A stretch of DNA of 6,621 bases. It comes from Proteiniphilum sp. UBA5384 (GTDB lineage: Bacteria; Bacteroidota; Bacteroidia; Bacteroidales; Dysgonomonadaceae). The notes below the pieces were generated by a model that was not told the DNA's origin, made no database searches, and saw only the letters and a list, made by a program, of their open reading frames with translations. How positions within the stretch are numbered: the first letter of the stretch is position 1; the number at the start of each line of letters is the position of its first letter. The translations under genes were made by a program, and so were the position numbers. This document shows, one piece after another, positions 1 to 5,706 of this stretch. The stretch is from positions 1-6,621 of the forward strand of contig NZ_DHOS01000044.1 in NCBI RefSeq assembly GCF_002410825.1, in the 5' to 3' direction.

Positions 1-118
1 ATCCAAGGTCATCCGCCAGAATGACAATGATATTGGGTTTAACCTCTTTCTCTTTCGTACAACCGATGAAATTCAATGCCCCGGCAGTGCATAATGTCAA
101 TTTTGATCTGATATTCAT
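1..118 (-). CDS. S1-family sulfatase lipoprotein, N-terminal fragment (cut by window edge)
   Basis: Only the first 39 codons are in the window. The start is the ATG at 118-116, 41 bp after the stop of the GH43 gene. The fragment opens with a short basic and hydrophobic signal peptide that ends in FIGC with Cys20, a plausible lipobox. A charged stretch (TKEKE) follows and may favour surface export in Bacteroidetes. Next comes PNIIVILADDLG, the classic first strand of type I (formylglycine-dependent) sulfatases, in which Asp36 and Asp37 are the first calcium ligands. Such enzymes remove sulfate esters from glycans. The C/S-x-P-S-R signature that would show the catalytic residue lies outside the window, so subfamily and regiospecificity cannot be given. 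Its position last in a run of galactan-type glycosidases suggests a sulfated substrate. Some phosphodiesterases and phosphatases of the same superfamily share this N-terminal motif and are the main alternative. Confidence 0.85.
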   Translation of the reverse strand, partial: MNIRSKLTLCTAGALNFIGCTKEKEVKPNIIVILADDLG

Positions 119-159
119 TGTTTAGATATTTTTTCTGAAATAAGAAAATTACCTTTTCA

Positions 160-1302
160 TCAATTAGGATCATCTAAAGACCATCTATCCTTCCATTCAA
201 TGGTGAACCCATTGTCGGTAAAATGAATGGGGAGCCAGACATAGGTACCTTCAATCGGGTTTTCAGGACGCCAGCGATCCCCCAAGTAGATATACTTATC
301 CGTGCCGGCTACCTGTAGGACGAAAGTACTCTGGGATTCAAAAGTAGTGTCGGCACCCTCCCCTATGCAAGGATTCGGCAATTCTTTCCATTCCCCGAAA
401 ATGGAGTCGGCAACAGCAGAGCGCGCTGCATTGGGCGCCCATCCGGTACAGCCAGACATAATCAAATAATACTTCCCGTCTTTCTTGAACATGGCAGGAG
501 CTTCCATGAAACGGTCGGCAAAAATACGGATATATTCTCCAGTGTGGTTAGTATACTCCTCGTCAAGCAACGCTATGTGTAGGGTGCTGTTTTCTTCGGA
601 AGAGTATATATGGTAGACTTTGCCATCATCATCTCTGAACAGGGTCATGTCTCTTGCCATCTGTCCCTTATCGAGATCACGCTTTATCAGGTTCAACTCG
701 TGGGTCGGGCTAGATATGCTTCCACCGGTAAAAACGGCTCCTTCCACGTTTACCGGTTTTATTTTCAGGCTATCGGGATAATTCAACGGCCAATGTCCGG
801 CATTGGGTCTCACAGACTTTAGATAGGTATATGGCCCCGTAACCCTGTCACTCGTCGCAATCCCACTTAATGCGCTGGAGTATTTTACTCCCTTTAATTC
901 CAAATGGAACCACATCACAAATTTCTTTGTTTTCTCATTGTAAATAACTTTCGGCCGCTCTATAATGGATCCCTTCTCGATATCGCTATCGGAACCTTCC
1001 GGCATTACACTCAGGGCAATACCCTCATCCTTCCAATTGTAGAGATCTTGCGAAGAATAGCAATGTACTCCGACTTGCGCACGGTTGCCATCTTGACCTT
1101 CTATTTTATGTTCACCGAACCAATAATAGATACCCTCGTGATGTAATATACCTCCCCCGTGAGCGTTGATATGGACTCCATCGGTATCTCTCCATTCCTC
1201 GCCGGAAATGAATACATATCCACTCTCTACTTTTTTCTGTGCACAAGCGCTGATAGCCAGTAACAATATCACCCCAATTAACACTTTCCTTAATTGATTC
1301 AT
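160..1302 (-). CDS. GH43 lipoprotein, exo-beta-1,3-galactanase-like (GH43_24 type)
   Basis: A complete 380-residue protein. The signal peptide ends in ISAC with Cys20, so it is probably a lipoprotein. The rest is one five-bladed beta-propeller domain. Motifs in order are NAHGGGIL (46-52) followed by GIYYWFGEHK, IIERPKVIYN (113-122), ARDMTLFRDDDG (216-227), YSSEENSTLHI (233-243), MEAPAMF (266-272), SGCTGWAPNAAR (283-294) and FESQSTF (321-327). The usual GH43 base Asp near the N terminus is absent. This and the other motifs fit the exo-beta-1,3-galactanase subfamily, where a Glu is the acid and a Gln is reported as the base. Here Glu267 and Gln324 are the candidates. Such enzymes release galactose from the non-reducing end of beta-1,3-galactan and can bypass beta-1,6 side chains. 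Residues about 164-214 form an insertion relative to smaller family members. The ATG lies 16 bp after the GH27 stop codon, behind an A-rich leader, so the two genes are probably co-transcribed. The subfamily call rests on remembered motifs. Confidence 0.82.
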   Translation of the reverse strand: MNQLRKVLIGVILLLAISACAQKKVESGYVFISGEEWRDTDGVHINAHGGGILHHEGIYYWFGEHKIEGQDGNRAQVGVHCYSSQDLYNWKDEGIALSVMPEGSDSDIEKGSIIERPKVIYNEKTKKFVMWFHLELKGVKYSSALSGIATSDRVTGPYTYLKSVRPNAGHWPLNYPDSLKIKPVNVEGAVFTGGSISSPTHELNLIKRDLDKGQMARDMTLFRDDDGKVYHIYSSEENSTLHIALLDEEYTNHTGEYIRIFADRFMEAPAMFKKDGKYYLIMSGCTGWAPNAARSAVADSIFGEWKELPNPCIGEGADTTFESQSTFVLQVAGTDKYIYLGDRWRPENPIEGTYVWLPIHFTDNGFTIEWKDRWSLDDPN

Positions 1303-1318
1303 TTTCTTTATACTTTTT

Positions 1319-2539
1319 TTATTCCACTAATATAAACAAGCCACTTCGGGGAGATACCTGTCCGGAGAATTTCCCGTAAAATATGCCTAACTCTTTTTCT
1401 GCATATATATCATGTATACGGGCTTTGCCGCTAACTCCAATATCTTTCAGATCAAATGAAATAGAAACTTTCGCATCCGGTTTCCTATTTAGGAGCAAAA
1501 CAGCCGTTTTACCGTCACACATTCTTTTAGCCCAAATTTCGGTATCACCTTTTTGCTGAATGCGAGTGCCCTGCCCTCCAGGCGCCTGATTAATAGCTAT
1601 AGCTGTCTCATTTAGTATTATTCCTCTCTCTTCCGATGTCATGTTCCTTGGGTCATTGCCTAAAAACAAAGGGGAAGACATGATACACCATAGGGCAAAA
1701 TGAGCCTTTTGTTCTTCGAGTGTCAGTCCCTGCTCACCCGTTACCATCATATCAGGATCATTCCAATAGCCTGTTCGGGCATACTCCGCAACCTCATTAT
1801 TTTGTTCTGCTATCGTCATGACAGACAAAAAATTATCCACCGGTGTCTCATCTATAAAATTGGCGCCTCCGGTCACTTTGGCGGAAATATCATAGGTTGT
1901 CCGGGACATATGGCTTATTTCCGGATTCCATTCACGGAATTCGTATGCACTAATGTTAAAGATAATATCACGACCCGTTTCCTGTATCAATTCACTCCAT
2001 TTAGTATAAAGGTCATGGATCAGTTCTTCCGTCCATCCTTCTTCGTTATTATATTGACAACGATCCAGTTTGATGAAGTCAATTCCCCAATCCACAAATT
2101 GCGCTATATGCACCTCTTCATACCCGTAACCTCCTACGGGATCGCCTGCACAATCATGGGTCCCGGGCACCGTATGGAGTCCTATCTTCAACCCTCTCTC
2201 ATGTGCATAGTCGGCTAACGGTTTAATGCCATTGGGAAACTTGACCGGATGACAAAGAAGCTCTCCATTCGGCCCCAGTTTAGTATCACGCCATCCTCCA
2301 TCTATCACCATATAACGATAACCAGCGTCACGTAAGCCGGTGGATACCATGGCATCAATTACTTCTCTTACCAGTTGTTCGTTGATATCATGTTTGCCGA
2401 ACCAGTTCCAACTATTCCAACCCATAGGTGGCGTAGTTGCCAAATTCTTGAACCGTTGATTTTGAGAAAAACTATTTCCTACTATAATACTCTGTAGCAC
2501 CAATAACAATGCAATTACTTTGATTATTCGCTTATTCAT
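1319..2539 (-). CDS. GH27 family glycosidase (alpha-galactosidase/alpha-N-acetylgalactosaminidase/beta-L-arabinopyranosidase fold)
   Basis: A complete 406-residue protein. A hydrophobic signal peptide (about 1-25, with no lipobox Cys) suggests a soluble periplasmic enzyme. The (beta/alpha)8 domain carries TPPMGWNSWN (36-45), VIDGGW (78-83), FPNGIKPLADY (101-111), FIKLDRC (155-161) with the predicted nucleophile Asp159, and SRTTYD (212-217) with the predicted acid/base Asp217 in the GH27 RxxxD motif. YWNDPDMMVTG (258-268) and SSPLFLGNDPR (288-298) follow, then a C-terminal beta domain from about residue 320. Cys130 and Cys161 match the conserved disulfide near the active site of human alpha-galactosidase A. 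Two substrate-contact positions differ from that enzyme: its second Asp of IDD is Gly81, and its recognition loop SCEWPLY is replaced by ISAYEF (196-201). The family is clear, but alpha-galactosidase activity should not be assumed. The sugar removed may be GalNAc, L-arabinopyranose or a modified galactose. The start ATG is 70 bp after the preceding stop. Confidence 0.92.
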   Translation of the reverse strand: MNKRIIKVIALLLVLQSIIVGNSFSQNQRFKNLATTPPMGWNSWNWFGKHDINEQLVREVIDAMVSTGLRDAGYRYMVIDGGWRDTKLGPNGELLCHPVKFPNGIKPLADYAHERGLKIGLHTVPGTHDCAGDPVGGYGYEEVHIAQFVDWGIDFIKLDRCQYNNEEGWTEELIHDLYTKWSELIQETGRDIIFNISAYEFREWNPEISHMSRTTYDISAKVTGGANFIDETPVDNFLSVMTIAEQNNEVAEYARTGYWNDPDMMVTGEQGLTLEEQKAHFALWCIMSSPLFLGNDPRNMTSEERGIILNETAIAINQAPGGQGTRIQQKGDTEIWAKRMCDGKTAVLLLNRKPDAKVSISFDLKDIGVSGKARIHDIYAEKELGIFYGKFSGQVSPRSGLFILVE

Positions 2540-2609
2540 TTATAAATTTATTGAAAGAATATTCCACTTTCTAATTATGTTTTAGTTGTACTTCAAAAAA
2601 GCGTGGGCA

Positions 2610-4331
2610 CTATTCAGTTACTGATAGCTTCATTGCGTTGATATAGAAGAACTTATATTCATTATTGTTATTTGGACCATAAGTCACGTTAATACTTACC
2701 GTTCCATTACTCCGGGGTTGTATTCCTTGTGTCCCTACAACTTTTGCTATGTTGCTACTGGCGTCGAGATAAACAATTTTCTCGTTAGTCCCCCTAACCG
2801 TATATTTTGTTTCCCGATTATCGGCTGCAGCACGAGAACTAAAAAAGAGGAAATCATACTTCCTTTCCGAATTCAATCCTTTTATTTCTATTTCTCCCTC
2901 CGGACTTGTTTGACCATTAAACTCCGTCAAATTGCCAAAAAAAGAATCATTGGAAGCTGTTTCAGGAAGAGTGAACTCTGGAATTTGTGTCACAGTGGGA
3001 CCACCACTATTCCTGCCTCCAAACTTTTGTTTTATTATCAATTCTATGCCTAACTCCGCACCATCCTCATCTACAAGTTCAATAGAACTTCCGACAATAG
3101 TTGATGTCATATTATTCCATGGGAAAGATGATAATTTCCCTGCCTCCCCAAAATCAACATAGACAGGTTTTATCAACTCTTTAATAACAGGATCCTCCTT
3201 GAAATCGACCAACTCAGTAACTTTATACGGATTTTGTACGGCAAAATACGCTGCTGTACGCGCCACATTAGCACGAGATTCACTCAGTCCGGCAGGCATA
3301 AATGAATTATTTCTCACATCAATGCCAAACAATTTCCCAAACCATACACAAGCTGCGGTATACCTACCATAACTCATATCCAAATGAAAACCATCACGGG
3401 TAAAATTATCACCGATATAACTGGTTCTTGCATTCTGAATTGCTGTTCCGGACGGAATAATCATATCCAGACCTTCCTTTTCTGTAACTAGTCTTGTGGT
3501 TTCTACAATAGAGTTGTACATTTTTATCTGATCCCGGTCATATTTGGAAAAATCTGCATGAGTAGAATTTCCCGCATACGCCCAAGTCTGATGCAGGATG
3601 AATTTAACATCAGGGTTGATTGCATTTTCTCTCAGATAATTAAGAATATTGCTCAAATTTCCGTACGATGAAAGGAGCCCGGAATATCCGCTTACCTGCT
3701 GAATACTGATATAATCCCAGTCTTCTTCCTTGATAACCGAACTTATAGCCTTGTCAGAGACTCGGGTTTTATTTCCTTCCTCTATTTTCAAATAATTATA
3801 CTCGGCCTTATCATCAGAAATATTATCCCAATGCCTGTCCAATGAGCCCCCCCCGATAGTCATGCTCCCTATTATAAGTTCTATCCCCTCGGCCTCTGCC
3901 AGTTCATATAGGTTTTGCTCAATAGCATCCACAGTAAAACTATTTCCCAAGGCAAGAAGTTTGACACTCCCTCTTTCGGTAACAGTTATCTTGCACTGTA
4001 CGGATACTTCCTTCCCGGCTGACTCCAATGTGACGATTGCTGTTCCAACGGATAAACCATGTATCGTAACCCTATCTGTATTATTGTTTTCCAGTCCGAC
4101 AATTTCCGGATTACTGTTATTCCAGCTATAATCCAATTGGGCTGCGTCTTCATTAAAACTGGCGGTTAGGAGCTGTTTACTACCTTCTTTCAGTGATATA
4201 TCCGTCTGATCAATATTTACTACATATTCCTTTATTTGTTTTTTTATCTGGGGAATATCATTCGCGCCGGAACAGGCAAAATTAGACGTTCCCAGAATCA
4301 GAATATAGATACAAAAGTTTATTATCTTCAT
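2610..4331 (-). CDS. Multidomain SGNH (DUF4886) hydrolase with Ig-like and C-terminal beta-sandwich modules, putative carbohydrate esterase
   Basis: A complete 573-residue protein. The N terminus is hydrophobic and runs to Cys20 (NFAC), a weak but plausible lipoprotein signal. Residues about 35-118 form a Big_2-like Ig domain with the pattern SLKEGSKQLLTASF...W...NPEIVGL...GLSVGTAIVTL. The SGNH/DUF4886 domain follows at about 122-370. It shows LLALGNSF with the predicted nucleophile Ser131, an oxyanion glycine block IGGGS (159-163), HQTWAY (247-252), and RDGFHLD (312-318), where Asp313 and His316 would complete the triad. The C-terminal part (about 388-573) begins VYVDFG, has PWNNM, FFSSRAAADNRETKYTV and a final YINAMKLSV strand. 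It resembles beta-sandwich modules attached to Bacteroidetes esterases. The likely role is removal of acetyl or other ester groups from a glycan, but activity in this family is poorly defined. The gene lies between two glycosidase genes on the same strand, and a candidate promoter sits just upstream. Confidence 0.8.
   Translation of the reverse strand: MKIINFCIYILILGTSNFACSGANDIPQIKKQIKEYVVNIDQTDISLKEGSKQLLTASFNEDAAQLDYSWNNSNPEIVGLENNNTDRVTIHGLSVGTAIVTLESAGKEVSVQCKITVTERGSVKLLALGNSFTVDAIEQNLYELAEAEGIELIIGSMTIGGGSLDRHWDNISDDKAEYNYLKIEEGNKTRVSDKAISSVIKEEDWDYISIQQVSGYSGLLSSYGNLSNILNYLRENAINPDVKFILHQTWAYAGNSTHADFSKYDRDQIKMYNSIVETTRLVTEKEGLDMIIPSGTAIQNARTSYIGDNFTRDGFHLDMSYGRYTAACVWFGKLFGIDVRNNSFMPAGLSESRANVARTAAYFAVQNPYKVTELVDFKEDPVIKELIKPVYVDFGEAGKLSSFPWNNMTSTIVGSSIELVDEDGAELGIELIIKQKFGGRNSGGPTVTQIPEFTLPETASNDSFFGNLTEFNGQTSPEGEIEIKGLNSERKYDFLFFSSRAAADNRETKYTVRGTNEKIVYLDASSNIAKVVGTQGIQPRSNGTVSINVTYGPNNNNEYKFFYINAMKLSVTE
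3847..3854 (-). repeat. G8 homopolymer tract inside the SGNH gene
   Basis: Eight consecutive C on the plus strand read as G8 on the coding strand. They encode the three glycines (160-162) of the predicted oxyanion-hole block of the SGNH hydrolase. Replication slippage here would shift the frame and cut the protein to about the first 165 residues. The frame is intact in this sequence. Confidence 0.6.
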
Positions 4332-4346
4332 TTCAGAATATCTTTA

Positions 4347-4377
4347 CAAATGTACAAAACACCGTTTAAAAAACAAC
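4347..4377 (-). promoter_or_regulatory. Candidate Bacteroides-type (-33/-7) promoter upstream of the SGNH gene
   Basis: Read on the minus strand, GTTG (4377-4374) is followed after 19 bp by TACATTTG (4354-4347). This fits the Bacteroides consensus TTTG ... TAnnTTTG, with a full match in the -7 box and 3 of 4 in the -33 box. The -7 box ends 15 bp before the ATG at 4331, so a transcript from it would have a very short leader. It may be a secondary internal promoter in the longest gap (107 bp) of the window. Chance matches in A+T-rich DNA are possible. Confidence 0.35.
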
Positions 4378-4438
4378 TTAACGCACCAATAAAATCATTA
4401 TCAAACCATTGTACACCCTGTTCAACTACCACGTTATA

Positions 4439-5614
4439 TCAGTCAATAATTTCTTGAAAAATTTTTCCACTTTCCAACAATGCTCCATTTTCCCAAATAT
4501 TATACTCATTTGTGGCATCAAACTCATATAAAGCCGTCATTACGGTTCCTCCAATAGTTTCTATAGCCTTAATGAAATTGCGCGCATAGTGAAGTCTCCG
4601 CTTTTCACCTCCATTATTTTGGAATTGCGGTCTGGAAAAACCCCACTCCGTCATCCAATAGGGCATAGGGGTATCTAACACTGCATTGATCGGATCAAAA
4701 TAATAGGTTCGGAGATCATTTTCCATATTATCAACAAGAGCAGGATAAGCATGAATTCCTATTCCATCTGCAAATTGGAGCCAATTCGTTTTCTCGGTCT
4801 GTTCAGGATGTTTTCCCTGCAACAGTGTCATAAACATATTGGTAGCAATTACGGTAAAACCGTTATTTATCGACCATCTATAATTATTTCGTTCTCCTCC
4901 GCTAACCAGACCTGTGGTCACCAATTTCACATCTCTACCTGTAAAATGATCATTCATAAGATCTTTCGTTATTTCCAAGCATTTTCCATATTGTAAAATA
5001 CCGGTATAGATCGCCTGAAAAGAAGGATGATTCAATGGTGTCTCTAATGTAAATACTTCTCCTTTTCCTTCAGACGTTGGTTGCAAGTCGCCATTAAAGC
5101 CTCCCCAATTAGCTTCGTTAAATAGTTCCAGACCAATCAAGGCATCAGCCGGTGTATGTATTGCAAGTTGTTCTAATAATTCATTCATAAAACTACGGAA
5201 ACGATCAAGATCTATATCAGACATCCTATAGAGTTTATAATTCGGTCCCGTCACCTTTTCGTAACCTTCAGGAAACATATCCATCCACATAGGTTGCACC
5301 AACAATACCTTGATTCCTTTATTTGAAAATGAGTTGATGTTGTGGATTACTTGTTCTATACTCCCTCTTTCTTTTACTCCATTTATTCTCACCACAGGAA
5401 TATGACTATTGGCAATATTATTTGCAATTTCAACAACTTCCCCATGATTCATCCATTGCAAATTTTGACGACAAACGCCATGCATAGCGCTTATATTCAA
5501 CTCCTTTTGCTCTTCATCTGGCAGAAGGAGATTATTCTGATCCCCAGAGCAAGCTTGTATTTCTCCTGTACAAAACAATACAACAAGAAGAAAATAAAAA
5601 AAATTTTGTTTCAT
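4439..5614 (-). CDS. Predicted clan GH-A-like TIM-barrel glycoside hydrolase lipoprotein, family not recognised
   Basis: A complete 391-residue protein. A hydrophobic signal peptide ends in IQAC with Cys22, followed by a short Asn/Asp/Glu-rich linker (SGDQNN to about residue 38). The rest reads as one (beta/alpha)8 barrel. IPVVRING (72-79) and IKVLLVQPMW (101-110) look like early barrel strands. ALIGLELFNEANWGG (158-172) carries the Asn-Glu pair typical of clan GH-A strand 4, making Glu167 the predicted acid/base. FADGIGIHAYP (281-291) matches strand 6, and PYWMTEWGFS (318-327) puts the predicted nucleophile Glu323 on strand 7. A retaining mechanism is therefore expected. I cannot assign it to GH5, GH30, GH39, GH53 or another named family. 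Its neighbours act on galactan-like substrates, so a galactan or side-chain linkage is a reasonable guess only. The ATG lies 92 bp after the FISUMP stop codon, in a leader containing a hairpin and a 14-bp palindrome. Confidence 0.75.
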   Translation of the reverse strand: MKQNFFYFLLVVLFCTGEIQACSGDQNNLLLPDEEQKELNISAMHGVCRQNLQWMNHGEVVEIANNIANSHIPVVRINGVKERGSIEQVIHNINSFSNKGIKVLLVQPMWMDMFPEGYEKVTGPNYKLYRMSDIDLDRFRSFMNELLEQLAIHTPADALIGLELFNEANWGGFNGDLQPTSEGKGEVFTLETPLNHPSFQAIYTGILQYGKCLEITKDLMNDHFTGRDVKLVTTGLVSGGERNNYRWSINNGFTVIATNMFMTLLQGKHPEQTEKTNWLQFADGIGIHAYPALVDNMENDLRTYYFDPINAVLDTPMPYWMTEWGFSRPQFQNNGGEKRRLHYARNFIKAIETIGGTVMTALYEFDATNEYNIWENGALLESGKIFQEIID

Positions 5615-5617
5615 AAT

Positions 5618-5631
5618 AATGATATATCATT
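5618..5631. repeat. 14-bp perfect palindrome next to the glycosidase start codon
   Basis: AATGATATATCATT at 5618-5631 is its own reverse complement and ends 3 bp upstream of the ATG at 5614. A 10-bp palindrome, ATAAATTTAT (2542-2551), sits 2 bp upstream of the GH27 ATG in the same way. As RNA either could form a weak hairpin over the ribosome-binding region, or as DNA a protein site. Both are A+T-rich and may be chance. Confidence 0.3.
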
Positions 5632-5639
5632 TCTCTACG

Positions 5640-5666
5640 ACCGTTGTTCCTGAGAAAAACAACGGT
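5640..5666 (-). other. Intergenic stem-loop between the FISUMP and glycosidase genes
   Basis: A perfect 9-bp inverted repeat, with ACCGTTGTT at 5640-5648 and AACAACGGT at 5658-5666, is separated by a 9-base loop. It contains four G-C pairs and lies 26 bp upstream of the glycosidase ATG. Neither strand has a U tract after the stem, so it does not look like an ordinary intrinsic terminator. It could be an mRNA-processing or stability element, or a weak attenuator between the surface-protein part and the enzyme part of the operon. Confidence 0.5.
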
Positions 5667-5706
5667 TCAATTAATATACTTTTTACAAGTTCTATTTATA
5701 CACTGA

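Noticed and set aside
131..148. Inverted repeat TTTTCT/AGAAAA between the GH43 and sulfatase genes
   Set aside because: It is a six-base, almost all A-T stem in A+T-rich DNA, with no U tract in the direction of transcription. It is expected by chance.
610..822. Plus-strand open frames of 70-172 codons (610-822, 904-1146, 1700-2218, 2718-3053, 2932-3162, 3862-4131, 4236-4457, 4751-4996, 5342-5653)
   Set aside because: Each lies opposite, or mostly opposite, a well-supported minus-strand gene. The proteins have low-complexity or odd composition and show no recognisable motif, so they are antisense shadows.
160..1302. GH43 as an arabinofuranosidase or xylosidase
   Set aside because: The typical N-terminal Asp motif of those subfamilies is missing, and the motifs match the exo-beta-1,3-galactanase type better.
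5640..5666. Intrinsic terminator at the 9-bp stem-loop
   Set aside because: No U tract follows the stem on either strand, so termination is not supported by sequence alone.
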